Positions 8,012-17,625 are shown, counted from the first letter of the stretch. The stretch: 64,000 nt of DNA from an uncultured Kiritimatiellota bacterium (GCA_934635385.1 CAKTZI010000010.1:24214-88213); one strand, 5' to 3'. Notes: generated by a model not told the origin, from the sequence alone. Translations and numbers: made by a program.

Positions 8012-9610
8012 CTATCCGTTCGCCGCGACTTCGATCTGGCGGTCGGAGAGGTTGCGCATCTCGGCGTCGAATGCCGCGCCGACGAGCGTCACCTTCTTGC
8101 CGCACCGCAGCCACTTCTCGTGGTAGCCCTTCGCCTTGATCTGCGCGAGCGCGGCGGCGGCCGTGTCGTTCAGCTTGAACTCGAAGACGAAGACGTTGCG
8201 CGGCGTCTCCACGACCGCGTCCACGCGGCCTCGGTTCGTCCAGCACTCCGCGTGGGTGCGCGCGCCGATCAGCACGAACACCGCGTAGAAGAGCGACTGG
8301 TAGTACTTCTCGCGCTTCAGCGTGACGTTCGCCGGGATGTTCGCGAAGAAGCACGAGAGCGCGTCCAGCATGTCGTCCACGTCGTCCGCGCGCAGGGCCT
8401 CCACCATCTGCGTCAGCAGCGAGGCGTGCTCCTCTCCGTCCAGCCGGGCGAAGTCGGCTGAGAGCGACTCGCTGAATGCGGTCGCCACCTCGAAGTTCGG
8501 CGGCACGAGCCGGTAGAGCCGGATGCCGCCGTCCTGCCGGGCCGACTTGATCGTGAGGTAGCCCGTCTGGTAGAGGAGCGAGATGAGCGCCGGCCTGTCC
8601 GGCTCGTATACCGAGAACGAAGTCTGCGGAACCTCGATCTCGTCCATCACGACAGGGTTCCGCTCCATGAGCTTCAGGAGGAACGTGGGCGTCCCCGTCT
8701 CGAACCAGTACGGGTCGAACTTCCCTGACGAGAGGCACTTGCCGACCGAGACGGGATTGAAGACCGGCACGGCGTTCTCCTCGAAGCGGTAGCCGTCGTA
8801 CCAGTGGACGAGCCGCGCGAACGTCGCCTCGGCGTCAAGGCCCTGCTTCGCGCCGAGCGCCGCAAGCGACTCCGGGAAGTTCGCCTTCACCTCCTCGTGC
8901 GTGTAGCCGAAGAGCGTCGCGACGCGCGCGTCCATCGAGAACTCGTTGAGGTTGTTGAGGTCAGAGAAAATCGACACCTTCGAGAACTTCGACACGCCGG
9001 TGATGAACGCGAAGCGCTGAAGCCCCTCGCACGTCTTGATGACGCCGTAGAACGACTTGAGGACTTTCCGGATCTCGTCGACGTCCGGATTGCCGAGATG
9101 CCCGAGGAGCGGCTTGTCGTACTCGTCCACGAGCAGGACAAGCTGATTGACGGACGCTCCCGCATCACGTTCCTTCGCCTTGCGGTCAGCGGCGGCGATG
9201 ATGTCCATCATGAGGAACTTGAAGCGTCCGGCCAGCGGCTCGCCCTCGCGCACGGGCACGCCAAGACGCGCGGCCTCCGAACGCAGCAGGGAGGCGATGG
9301 CCTCCTTCAGCTCGGCGGCGCTGTCCGCCTGGCAGTCCGCCATGTCGAGCTTGAGGACGGGATACGTCTTCGACCAGTCCCAGTCCGGTTCGATGGCAAG
9401 GCCCTTGAACAGGTCGCGCCGCCCCTCGAAGAGGCACTGGAGCGTCGAGACGGCGAGCGACTTCCCGAAGCGGCGCGGGCGTGCGACGAAGAACAACTTG
9501 CCGAGCGACCCATCCGCGAGCGTCTTCAGGATCGCCGTCTTGTCCACGTAGACGAAGCCGCCCTCACGGACGTCTCTGAACGAATAGGTGTCTGTCGCTA
9601 TCTTCTCCAT
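8012..9610 (-). CDS. AAA-ATPase-like/PD-(D/E)XK protein (PF09820 + PF08011 type)
   Basis: 532 aa. The N-terminus MEKIATDTYSFRDVREGG...YVDKT is typical of PF09820 proteins. The unusual P-loop RPRRFGKS and Walker B LVLLVDEYDKPLL follow. The C-terminal third has the PD-(D/E)XK nuclease-like core, with VDAVVETPRNVFVFEFKL. The family occurs in many copies in gut Bacteroidota and relatives; its role is unproven (defence or mobile-gene related suggestions). The ATG at 9610 is 7 nt after a TATAAT box with no Shine-Dalgarno, so translation is probably leaderless. Related 5' fragments lie at 5850-5911 and 44137-44165. Confidence 0.88.
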   Translation of the reverse strand: MEKIATDTYSFRDVREGGFVYVDKTAILKTLADGSLGKLFFVARPRRFGKSLAVSTLQCLFEGRRDLFKGLAIEPDWDWSKTYPVLKLDMADCQADSAAELKEAIASLLRSEAARLGVPVREGEPLAGRFKFLMMDIIAAADRKAKERDAGASVNQLVLLVDEYDKPLLGHLGNPDVDEIRKVLKSFYGVIKTCEGLQRFAFITGVSKFSKVSIFSDLNNLNEFSMDARVATLFGYTHEEVKANFPESLAALGAKQGLDAEATFARLVHWYDGYRFEENAVPVFNPVSVGKCLSSGKFDPYWFETGTPTFLLKLMERNPVVMDEIEVPQTSFSVYEPDRPALISLLYQTGYLTIKSARQDGGIRLYRLVPPNFEVATAFSESLSADFARLDGEEHASLLTQMVEALRADDVDDMLDALSCFFANIPANVTLKREKYYQSLFYAVFVLIGARTHAECWTNRGRVDAVVETPRNVFVFEFKLNDTAAAALAQIKAKGYHEKWLRCGKKVTLVGAAFDAEMRNLSDRQIEVAANG

Positions 9611-9617
9611 GCCGCAC

Positions 9618-9623
9618 ATTATA
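9618..9623 (-). promoter_or_regulatory. -10 box (TGG-TATAAT) of a leaderless gene
   Basis: TATAAT preceded by TGG, 7 nt from the ATG at 9610, which puts the likely +1 on or next to the start codon. A small inverted repeat, GGCAT...ATGCC, lies at the -35 position. The surrounding ~29 bp recurs almost exactly at 44137-44165. Confidence 0.65.
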
Positions 9624-9683
9624 CCATAAACGGCATCCATGCCGCCCGTCGCGTCCAGTGAAAAGCGAGCCGCCGAACGACTT

Positions 9684-11378
9684 CTACCGCTCCATCACGA
9701 GGCCCTGGTGTCCGGCGGGGATGACGGCCTTGCCCCTGAAGAACGCGCCGAGGTCGGGATTACCGGAGAGCGTGTAGGCGCGCAGTACCTTCGGTCTCTC
9801 CGAATCGGCGAAGTCCCAGACGACGGCCTTGCGGCCGCTGCGGTTCGTCATCAGCACGAGGTTGCCGTCTGCGCGCGGAATGCCGCTGAAGCGCGCATCC
9901 CGTCCCTTCCCGAACGCCGGGACGGGTGGCAGCGCGTACGGCCCTGAATACGTGCCGTTGGCCTCGACCAGTACGTAATACGCCGCCGCCCCGTAGTCAT
10001 AGACGCTCGACTGCGGCTGCTGGATCGTGTAGAGGAATCGATTCGCGCCAAGACGGCAGATGCCGTCGTTCTGCGACCCGAAGAACGACGCCGTCCGGGC
10101 GTTCTCCTGATTCCCGAAGCGGGGCTTCGGCCCAGTGAAGTCCAGCCAGCCAAGGCCGTTGTACGGCTTCAAGACGGGGAAGCGTCCGCCGATTGCGCCG
10201 TCGGCGGGGTACTTGTCCCAGAGGCACGTGCTGGGAAAGGACAAAATCGGACGCGCCGCGCCGAAGTCCGTGACATCGTGCAGCTCGTACGGGCCGCACC
10301 GCGCCGTCAAAATCACCTTGTCGTCCATCGTCGGCCAGCACCAGAACGCGACCGAGCGGTCGGCGCGCGACGAGGCGGCGCGTCGCGCAATCTCGCGGAA
10401 GCCCGTCGGCCCGTCCAGCTCGTAGACCGCAAAGCCGTCCACACCCTCCGCCGTGACGAAGCAGTCTCCGACGAAACAGCAGCCCGTCACGCGCCGTCTG
10501 CCCGGCAACGTGCCCAACTTCTCGAACCCCGTTTCCGACAGCCGCAGAACGTGCAAACCCGCGTCGCCGAACGCCGCGTAGGCGATGTCACCGCGCAGCA
10601 CGACCGTACGCGCCTGACCAGCCGCCGCCGGACGGTACACGTGGAACGCCGCCGTGTCCGTCGGATAGGGCTCGCGGCACTCGGGATGGACGGGCGGTGT
10701 TCCCTTCGGACGCACCGGCGGCTTCACGCCATCGACCGGCAGAATCCACAGTCCGCCTGGAAACGACGTCACGTAGACGCATCCCTCGCCAATCGCACAG
10801 GAACTGATCGCGCCCGACGGCCAGTCCTCCTTCCCCTTCTGCGGCACGCAGAAACGATCCACGACCTTCGGTCGCGCCGGATCCTTCACGTCCACGACGA
10901 AGAGCCCGTTGTGCGAGTCGCAGCAGAAAGCGAGGCCGTTCGCGACGCGCGGCGTCCAGAAATCCTCGTTTCGTGGCGTGAAGACGGGGAAGTCGACGCG
11001 CGAGACCCATTTCGGCTTCGCGGGGTCTGCGAGCGAGAAGATGTTGAGGCCCCGATTGGCGATTGCGACCACGCCGCCGCCGGGGACGAGCTGCTGCGAG
11101 GCGCGCCCCCAATGCCAGCGGTTCGTCTGCCAATAGGTACAGCCGCCCGCCTCCGCCTCGGTCAGGAACCTCATGCGGCTCGGCCCTGCCGCCGTGCCGC
11201 CGCGCGTCGGCTCCTCGAAGCTCTCGCCGAAGAGGCGTTGCGCATCGAGGCCGCCGTAGATCTCGTGGTTGACGTCCTCCATGCCGATGCCGTAGAGCGT
11301 CTTCGGCACGTCGGTGGTGACGTTCTGCACATCCACCGTCACGTGAACGGCGGCAATCAAAACGAACGCGGCAATCAT
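9684..11378 (-). CDS. Exported LVIVD-type beta-propeller protein with GH51-like N-terminus
   Basis: 564 aa, signal peptide MIAAFVLIAAVHV. Residues ~10-50 (LYGIGMEDVNHEIYGGL, then LFGESFEEP) closely resemble the opening of GH51 arabinofuranosidases (LYGIFFEDINHAADGGL style), but no GH51 barrel follows. Instead there are repeated propeller blades: LNIFSLADPAKPKWVSRVDF, LFVVDVKDPARPKVVDRF, LHVLRLSETGFEKLG, ELHDVTDFGAARPIL. That is the LVIVD repeat pattern. No catalytic residues are recognisable; it may be a surface glycan-binding or scaffold protein. ATG at 11378 overlaps the previous stop as ATGA. Last gene of the operon. Confidence 0.6.
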   Translation of the reverse strand: MIAAFVLIAAVHVTVDVQNVTTDVPKTLYGIGMEDVNHEIYGGLDAQRLFGESFEEPTRGGTAAGPSRMRFLTEAEAGGCTYWQTNRWHWGRASQQLVPGGGVVAIANRGLNIFSLADPAKPKWVSRVDFPVFTPRNEDFWTPRVANGLAFCCDSHNGLFVVDVKDPARPKVVDRFCVPQKGKEDWPSGAISSCAIGEGCVYVTSFPGGLWILPVDGVKPPVRPKGTPPVHPECREPYPTDTAAFHVYRPAAAGQARTVVLRGDIAYAAFGDAGLHVLRLSETGFEKLGTLPGRRRVTGCCFVGDCFVTAEGVDGFAVYELDGPTGFREIARRAASSRADRSVAFWCWPTMDDKVILTARCGPYELHDVTDFGAARPILSFPSTCLWDKYPADGAIGGRFPVLKPYNGLGWLDFTGPKPRFGNQENARTASFFGSQNDGICRLGANRFLYTIQQPQSSVYDYGAAAYYVLVEANGTYSGPYALPPVPAFGKGRDARFSGIPRADGNLVLMTNRSGRKAVVWDFADSERPKVLRAYTLSGNPDLGAFFRGKAVIPAGHQGLVMER

Positions 11379-13103
11379 TCTGGATTCACCTTTCCCTTGT
11401 AGAACTCGACGGCGAAGCGGCGGCATTCCTCCGCCTGACCCGTGTAGGGGTTGCAGTCGATGCCCGCGATGACAAGTGCCTGCGGCACGTGGCTGCGGCA
11501 GATCTGGCGTTCGCGCAAGTACGCGAGGCGACCCGCCGGACGCTGGTAGCGGCAGAGCGCGCTGTTCCCGCGCCACCACCACCGCGCGTCCCGTTTCCAC
11601 TGGTAGAGGTTCGATTCCGAGAGCATGTACGCCGCGTAGACGCCACTCGCCTGAGGGATCAACTTCTGAACCTCCCCGCTTTCGAGGAACGCGCTCCAGT
11701 CCCGCTGGCCGTCGGGCGAACCCCACTTCCAGAGCGGATTGATCCCCAGCGGCAGGAAATACTGCACGTCGTCCAGCCCCGCGTACGTCGGCGTCCAGCC
11801 CGACTCGTACATCTGGCGGACGACATCATGGTCGCGGCGCTCGTAGCCGTGCGAGAAGTTCGGCGAGAGCATGAGCGGCCAGGCGTGTTCGCCCGACGAG
11901 AGGATGTCCTCCACGTCCCTGAACCATTCGCCCATCTTCTCGACGCGCCACTTCAGGAAACGTTCGCGGTACGTGCCGAGCAACAGTTCCCCGCGTCGGC
12001 GGAAGCGTTCGGCGCCCGTCGTGCCGGTACCGAGGCGGATGCCGGTGTCGCGCTCGAAGCACTCGATCGTGTCGTCGTCGTAACTCACCATCAGCGGATC
12101 GTTGTGAATGCGGTCCGGCTGCATGAAGCCCGGCGTCCAGAAGAACCCGTGCGCGTAGAAGAAGCCCTTGACGTGCCCGTACCGCGCGTAGCGGTCGTAG
12201 AGCTCGCGGATCGAGCGGTAGGAGTCCTCCCGCACGCCCTTCGCGAGGAAGTTCACGCAGCTGTCGGCATAGGACACGACCTGATGGCCATTCGTGTCGA
12301 CCGAGTAGATGCCGCGATCCGTCCCGGCCCTGATCTTGCGGTCGCTGATGCCGCGCTCCGTGCCGCCCGTACGCGAACAGCGGAGCCGGTTCTGCTCCCA
12401 CCCGAAATAGCAGTCGATGCCGTTCGCGTCATACATCCAGCTGATGAGGTACGGCAGGTCGAAGTCGCGTCCGCGATGCGGCGAGTTGAGGCACGTGTCG
12501 GACGGCGCCCAGGACTGGTCGTACATGAGGATTCCCTCGACGGAGGCGTTCTGCCCCTGAAACCTCAGCTGGCGAATCTTCCGTTCGACGGCATGGTACC
12601 AGTGCGTCCAGGCGTGGCGGTGATAGGCCCACGGATGGAAGAGGCCGCGTTCGACCATGTTGTCGCAGGACGCGAGCGTCTGCCATGTCGTGAAGCGCTC
12701 GTGATGCTCCATGATGCGGCGGCTCGTCGGCGGCAGCGCGAGGCCGGGGAGGCGGCCGCCCTTCACGTGGTAGACGCGGATGGCGCAGACCGCCGCCGGC
12801 GCGAATGGCATAGTTGCCCGTCACCTCCGCGCCGAATTCCTTCAGGCAGTCACGCCCATCCGAAAAGTCCAGCGGACGCCCGAACTCATGCGTGAAGAAG
12901 TCCTCTCCGCTCGGCTCGAAGGTGAGCGGATCCTGCTTTCCCGGATGGCAGATCGCGTCGCTCTGCCACGTGTCCTCCTCGGCCGCATAGTAGTTGATGT
13001 TGGCGTCCTTCGGCCGGATGATCTCGACGGCGGACGCGGCACACGCCACGCCCGCCACCGCCAGGGCCGTCACAAGTCTGAACATGGCGGGAACCTTTCT
13101 CAT
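11375..13103 (-). pseudogene. Exported protein of unknown function, disrupted by one frameshift
   Basis: The 5' part (from 13103) has a signal peptide (FRLVTALAVAGVACAASA) and runs in one frame to about 12806. The rest (to 11375) is open in another frame for ~470 codons. The span 1729 nt is 3x576+1, so a single extra base restores one ~575-aa protein. The junction lies near the text GNY / FAPAAVCAIRVYH. The C-terminal part is rich in Trp and Tyr and looks like a TIM-barrel enzyme, but I do not recognise the family. Coupled at both ends by ATGA overlaps, so the neighbours still expect it to be translated. Could be a real mutation or an assembly error. Confidence 0.65.
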
Positions 13104-14830
13104 TGAGCCTCTGGCGCGCGGAAACGCCCTTTCCGGCGGCAGATCATCGTCCGTTCACCGCCGATCTCCACGTCGAAGATCGTGTCCTCGCCCTTGCGGT
13201 CGTAATGCGACACGACCCGCACCGCATACGGCGCCGCGAACACAGGCAGGTGGCGGATCCTGAAGTTCTCCGCGTGATGCGCCGCGCGCCACGTCACCTC
13301 CGGCACGTCGTCGCGGAACGCGGCCTCACGCACGGCGGGGTCGATCGCGAAGACGAGCGCGGGGCCTGCGTCGGACGCCGGGCGAAAGACGAGGCGGAAC
13401 GGTTCGCCCGGCTGCGCCGTGAACGTCTGCGGCGCGACGGGCGGCGCGATCTCCGGCACCCATTTCTGGCCGAGCGTGCCGTCCGGGTACTGGATCAGCT
13501 CGCGGAAGACGAGCCAGCCGCCCCAGCCCTGCGGGTGACTGAGCCATCCGGCCAGAATGCGGCGGCTGCCCGCGAACGGCGCGACCATCGGGACGGACAG
13601 CCCCTCGTAGGGCGCACGCCCGTCCTTCGTCCAGTCCACGTAGGTGCCCGGCCTGCCGGACGGGCTGTACGCGAACTGGCTGAAGCCCTGGAAAATGTAG
13701 TGGTGTCCGTTCCACGCGAACGGACAGGGACAGTCCCCCTTCGTCGGCACCTTGTCGTCGTACAGCTTCCAGCCGTCCAGGCGGTCGCTCGTCCAGATGC
13801 CGCCCATGCCGCCGTAGCCCGCCACGAGCCCCAGCGTGCCGTCCGCGCGGTTGCAGATCGTGGGGTTCTCCGTCGCGTGGACGATCCGGCCCGACTTCGT
13901 GAAGTGGATGCCGTCCTCCGAGACGGCGTAGGTCGCGCCCATCGGGTACTGCGGGTCTTTCGTGCAGCGGCTCGTGTGGAGGCCGTAGGCGAGGTGCAGC
14001 TTGCCGTCGTACGCGAACGGCGTCCCCGTCCCCAACGTCTCCCACCAGCTCTCGATCGGCACGGCGTGCGGATGCTCCTCCCAGTGGACGAGATCGGCGG
14101 AGGAGATGTGCGCGAAGAAGTGTCCGCCCGTCCCCGCCTTCGAGGCATGGTGACGCCGGTCGTAGAGGTAGAAGACGTGGAAGCGCCCCCGGTAGTAGCC
14201 CAGCGCGACATCGCCGACCCAGGCGTTGTGGTCGGCGGGCGTCCAGTACTGCACGCTCCCCGCAATCGGCCGTGCGCCCTTCACGTACGGCAGGGCGTCC
14301 GGGTCGGCCGGCGTCGCGAAGTCCGCCCTCTTCACGCGCGCGGAGAGAACCTTCGCCTGCGCCGGGTCGGCCGGCGGGCACGGCCGCAGGAGCATGTCGT
14401 CGTCCATGTGGCCGTCCACGGCAATCGAGACGTGCGTCTTCGCATAGTTGAGGACGACCCGCCGCACGCCGCCCGTGCCGCCGAGGAAGCCGAGCGGCAA
14501 TCCGACGCGCGACGCCTTCACGCCCGGCATGTGCGCCTCCAAGACGGGACACGGCCCGTCCGCCATCCGAAACGGCAGGTAATTCCCCTCGCGCGTGTCA
14601 TATGTTCGCAGCGCCGGATCCCGCCCCGCCATCCGCAGGTCGAGCGTGAGGCAGCCGGGAATCTCGTAGAGGCGTTCTCCGACCTTCACGCCATCGAGGT
14701 CGATGTCCAGCCGAATCGTGAAGCCCAGCTCGCTCAAACGAAAATCAGCAGGCGTCGCCGCATCCGCCTCGCCGACACCCAACGCCAGCGCGACCACTGT
14801 CTTAATGAATCCGATCTTGCTCCTTCGCAT
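13100..14830 (-). CDS. Exported five-bladed propeller glycosidase, GH32/GH43-like
   Basis: 576 aa with signal peptide (IGFIKTVVALALGVGEADA). After a ~200-residue N-terminal sandwich with beta-fructosidase-like edges, the propeller begins at YWTPADHNAWVGDVALGYY. It contains FHVFYLYDRRHH, HISSADLVHWEEHPHAVPI and GTGTPFAYDGKLHLAYGLH. This is the arrangement of GH32-type enzymes, but the classical WMNDPNG nucleophile motif is absent. The Asp in WVGD may substitute. Substrate unknown (fructan or arabinose-type glycan possible). Start at 14830 is preceded by GGAAAGGA. Its stop overlaps the next gene as ATGA. Confidence 0.68.
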   Translation of the reverse strand: MRRSKIGFIKTVVALALGVGEADAATPADFRLSELGFTIRLDIDLDGVKVGERLYEIPGCLTLDLRMAGRDPALRTYDTREGNYLPFRMADGPCPVLEAHMPGVKASRVGLPLGFLGGTGGVRRVVLNYAKTHVSIAVDGHMDDDMLLRPCPPADPAQAKVLSARVKRADFATPADPDALPYVKGARPIAGSVQYWTPADHNAWVGDVALGYYRGRFHVFYLYDRRHHASKAGTGGHFFAHISSADLVHWEEHPHAVPIESWWETLGTGTPFAYDGKLHLAYGLHTSRCTKDPQYPMGATYAVSEDGIHFTKSGRIVHATENPTICNRADGTLGLVAGYGGMGGIWTSDRLDGWKLYDDKVPTKGDCPCPFAWNGHHYIFQGFSQFAYSPSGRPGTYVDWTKDGRAPYEGLSVPMVAPFAGSRRILAGWLSHPQGWGGWLVFRELIQYPDGTLGQKWVPEIAPPVAPQTFTAQPGEPFRLVFRPASDAGPALVFAIDPAVREAAFRDDVPEVTWRAAHHAENFRIRHLPVFAAPYAVRVVSHYDRKGEDTIFDVEIGGERTMICRRKGRFRAPEAQ

Positions 14831-14850
14831 GACTTGCGTTCCTTTCCGCT

Positions 14851-16077
14851 TTAGGCGATTTCCTCCAACCTCCGACCCTTGGTCTCCGGCACGAAGAAAA
14901 GCGCCCAGACAAAGTGAAAGACCATCATCACGCCGAAGAAGGCGAAGATCGCCCAGGCCGGGACGGCCTCCGCCGCCACCGGGAAGACGAGCGCCACCAG
15001 CGCGGCGAAGATCCAGTGCGTGAACGCGCCGAGGGCCTGTCCCTGCGCGCGGAAGCGCTGCGGAAAGACCTCCGAGACCAGCACCCAGATGACCGTGCCC
15101 TGTCCGACGGCGTGCGCGGCGAGGAAGAGGAAGATGCAGGCGGCGGTGAGCGGCCCGTTCCCGACGGCGAACGCCGCCGCCGCGCCGAAGAGCGACACGA
15201 GATAGCCGGCGCCGCCCGCCAGCAGCAGGGCGCGCCGCCCGACGCGGTCGATGAGCCACAGCCCCGTGAACGTCGCGGCGAAGTTGAGGATGCCGAGTCC
15301 GAACGACGAGAGGAACGCCGCGTCACGTCCAAGCCCCGCCAACTGGAAGATGCGCGGCGCGAAGTAGTTGACGGCGTTGCAGCCGCTCATCTGGTTGAAG
15401 AACGCCACAAGAAACGCCAGCAGGATCGGACGGAGATTGGCCTTCGAGAAGAACGCTTCCGTCCGCACTTCTTCCTTCTTCCTTTTTCCCGCTTCCTTCA
15501 TCTCTCTCCACCGCGGACTCTCGACAAGGAACGGCGTCAGCAGGACGAACGCGAGCGCGGGAAACGCCTCCGCGCCCAGCATCCACCGCCAGGCGTTCGC
15601 GCCCACGTCCTTCAGGAGGAGATTCGAGGTCAGGGCCGCGAGGACGCCGAAGACGATGTTGAACTGGAAGAGCGCCGTGAGCCGTCCCCGGCTTTCGGCG
15701 GGCGAGATCTCGGCGATGTAGACCGGGGCCGCAATGGTCGAGATGCCGACGCCGAATCCGCCGACGAGACGCGCGACGATCATTTCGCCGGGACCTCCCG
15801 CAAGGGCGCTCCAGACGGCCGAGACGAGATAGAGCGCGCCGACGGACTGAAGCGTCCGCTTGCGTCCGAACCGGTTGGACAGGGCTCCGCCGACCAGCGC
15901 GCCGACGACCGTGCCCCACAGGGCGGAGCTGACGACCCATCCGTGCATCTGACCCGAAAGCGACCAGAGGCGCTGGATATCCTGTTCGGCGCCGTTGATG
16001 ACGATCGTGTCGAAGCCGAAGAGAAACCCGCCCAGCGCGGCGACCGCCGCCAGGAACCAGCCCCTGCCGCGCGTCAT
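14851..16077 (-). CDS. MFS sugar porter (XylE/GLUT family)
   Basis: 408 aa, 12 predicted membrane segments. Sugar-porter signatures: FGFDTIVINGAEQ in TM1, SNRFGRKRT, ARLVGGFGVGIS, YIAEISPAESRGRL, NYFAPRIF, DRVGRRALL and C-terminal VPETKGRRLEEI. It would import a hexose or pentose by proton symport, presumably the product of the neighbouring glycosidase. ATG at 16077 comes 1 nt after the preceding stop with GGAGGG upstream. An upstream in-frame ATG (16098) would overlap the previous gene and is less likely. Confidence 0.93.
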   Translation of the reverse strand: MTRGRGWFLAAVAALGGFLFGFDTIVINGAEQDIQRLWSLSGQMHGWVVSSALWGTVVGALVGGALSNRFGRKRTLQSVGALYLVSAVWSALAGGPGEMIVARLVGGFGVGISTIAAPVYIAEISPAESRGRLTALFQFNIVFGVLAALTSNLLLKDVGANAWRWMLGAEAFPALAFVLLTPFLVESPRWREMKEAGKRKKEEVRTEAFFSKANLRPILLAFLVAFFNQMSGCNAVNYFAPRIFQLAGLGRDAAFLSSFGLGILNFAATFTGLWLIDRVGRRALLLAGGAGYLVSLFGAAAAFAVGNGPLTAACIFLFLAAHAVGQGTVIWVLVSEVFPQRFRAQGQALGAFTHWIFAALVALVFPVAAEAVPAWAIFAFFGVMMVFHFVWALFFVPETKGRRLEEIA

Positions 16078-16078
16078 G

Positions 16079-16540
16079 TCAGCCCTCCCCAATTTCAAGC
16101 TCGTTCGGATCGACTTCCAGCGTCAGCGCCGTGCCGTAGGCGACGTCGTCCATCTTCGGAAACAGGAGCTCCAGCATGTCGTCAGGCTGAAAGTGCTTCG
16201 GCTTCGTTTCGGGATGCGGATAATAGATTAGCCCCGCGACACAGCCGCCGTCCGGCAGAATGCGTCCGACATGGAAGAACGAGAACGTCTCCGCCGGATC
16301 GACCGGATGCCACTTGACGAGCGGAAACGTCCACGGCGCGCGGACGACCCGATAGCGGCACGGCGCGATGGAGACGTTCAGCGTGCCGGGATAGCAGGGC
16401 GAAAGATCCAGCCCCAGCCTCTTGAAATGGGGCATCTGCATCCGCAGTGTCCCGCCCGGGAAGTCGGGGTTGCCGTTCAGCCCGGACGCCACGCGGTGCC
16501 CCCGGATGACTGTCGCCGTGAATCGTTTTTTCGTGTTCAT
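16079..16540 (-). CDS. Unknown 153-aa protein, faint riboflavin-kinase-like motif
   Basis: I do not recognise a confident family. VASGLNGNPDFPGG and CYPGTLNVSIAP recall the CTP-dependent riboflavin kinase fold (GxG...PGTLNV). The match is short and could be fold-level only. No signal peptide or membrane segment. It lies between the regulator (ATGA overlap at 16540/16537) and the MFS porter (1-nt gap), so it is translated with a sugar operon. A role as a small-molecule-binding or sugar-modifying enzyme is only a guess. GGAGAAGAAAAG precedes the ATG. Confidence 0.6.
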   Translation of the reverse strand: MNTKKRFTATVIRGHRVASGLNGNPDFPGGTLRMQMPHFKRLGLDLSPCYPGTLNVSIAPCRYRVVRAPWTFPLVKWHPVDPAETFSFFHVGRILPDGGCVAGLIYYPHPETKPKHFQPDDMLELLFPKMDDVAYGTALTLEVDPNELEIGEG

Positions 16541-17625
16541 CTTTTCTTCTCCAAGGGCCTTGTCGAGCGGCGCACGACCAGCGGCGCGTCCAGCAGGCAT
16601 TCGCGCGGCGCCAGCGTCGGGTCTTCCATCCGGTCCGTCAGGCAGCGGAACGCCAGGCGCGCGATGTCTTCGCACGGCTGGTGGCAGGTCGTGAGCGGCG
16701 GCTCGACGAGCAGGGCGTGCTGCACGTCGTCAAAGCCAACCACCTGCACGTCTTCCGGCACGCGCTTGCCCAGGGCGCGCAGGGTGACGATCAGCCGCGC
16801 CGCATGCGTGTCGTTGCCGCAGACGACCGCATCCGGCGCATGCCGCCCCGCAAACGCCCGTCGGACGGCGGTCGGCGCGTTCACGTCAAGAGAGATTTCC
16901 GCCTTCTCGCCGTCCGGCAGAAGGCTCTGCACGCCGCGCGCGCGGCTGCGGACGCTGTTGGCGCAGTTCCGCCACGTCATGAAACGGATGCGGCGCGCGC
17001 CCGTGCGCAGCAGGTAGTCCGCCAGCCGCCGCCCCGCCTCGAAGTTGTTGATGCCCACCACGTCATAGGCGCTGCGGTCCGGCGAGGCGACGAAATCCCA
17101 GTCCAGCAGAACGACGGGAATCTTCGCGCGGTCGAACACCGAGACGATCTCGCGGTTGATGCGCTCCATGTCCGTCAGGAACTCCAGCGGCTTGTAGATG
17201 ACGCCCGACACGGGCGTCTCGACGAACTTCTGCGCCAGCTCGCGCGCCAGCCGCGCACGGACGGCGGGGTCTTCGGACGAGGCGTCGCCATAGAGCAGCG
17301 TGAAGCCGGCGGCCTGCGCCAGCCGGGACAGCTCGCGGCTGATGGGCGGGAAGATCTCGCCGCAGTTCAGGTCGGGCAGAAGAAGGCCGATCGAGCCGGT
17401 CAGCGCCTTGGCCTTGCGCGTCAGGAACGTGCCGCGCCCCATTTCCTGCACGATCAGGCCCTTGCCGCGCAGTTCGCGCAGGGCCATGCCGACCGTGGCG
17501 CGCGACACGCCGAAACGGCGCGCCAGCGCCCGCTCGCTCGGGAACGGGCGCCCGGGGCCGTAGCGACCGTCCGAGATGTCCTTCCGCAGCGTCTCGACGA
17601 TCTGCCTGTGTTTCTCTTCGCGCAA
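16537..17625 (-). CDS. GntR-HTH/LacI-sensor transcriptional regulator (AraR-like architecture)
   Basis: 362 aa. Residues 1-70 are a GntR winged helix (LRKDISDGRYGPGRPFPSERALARRFGVSRATV). The rest is a LacI-type periplasmic-binding-fold sensor (GSIGLLLPDL, VVGINNFEAGRRLADYLL, AVVCGNDTHAARL, VPEDVQVVGFDD). This is the architecture of AraR-type sugar-responsive repressors. The start is TTG at 17625 with GGAGAGG 4 nt upstream; no ATG fits. First gene of the operon running to 9684, so probably autoregulated. A small inverted repeat overlaps its -10 box. Confidence 0.92.
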   Translation of the reverse strand: MREEKHRQIVETLRKDISDGRYGPGRPFPSERALARRFGVSRATVGMALRELRGKGLIVQEMGRGTFLTRKAKALTGSIGLLLPDLNCGEIFPPISRELSRLAQAAGFTLLYGDASSEDPAVRARLARELAQKFVETPVSGVIYKPLEFLTDMERINREIVSVFDRAKIPVVLLDWDFVASPDRSAYDVVGINNFEAGRRLADYLLRTGARRIRFMTWRNCANSVRSRARGVQSLLPDGEKAEISLDVNAPTAVRRAFAGRHAPDAVVCGNDTHAARLIVTLRALGKRVPEDVQVVGFDDVQHALLVEPPLTTCHQPCEDIARLAFRCLTDRMEDPTLAPRECLLDAPLVVRRSTRPLEKKR

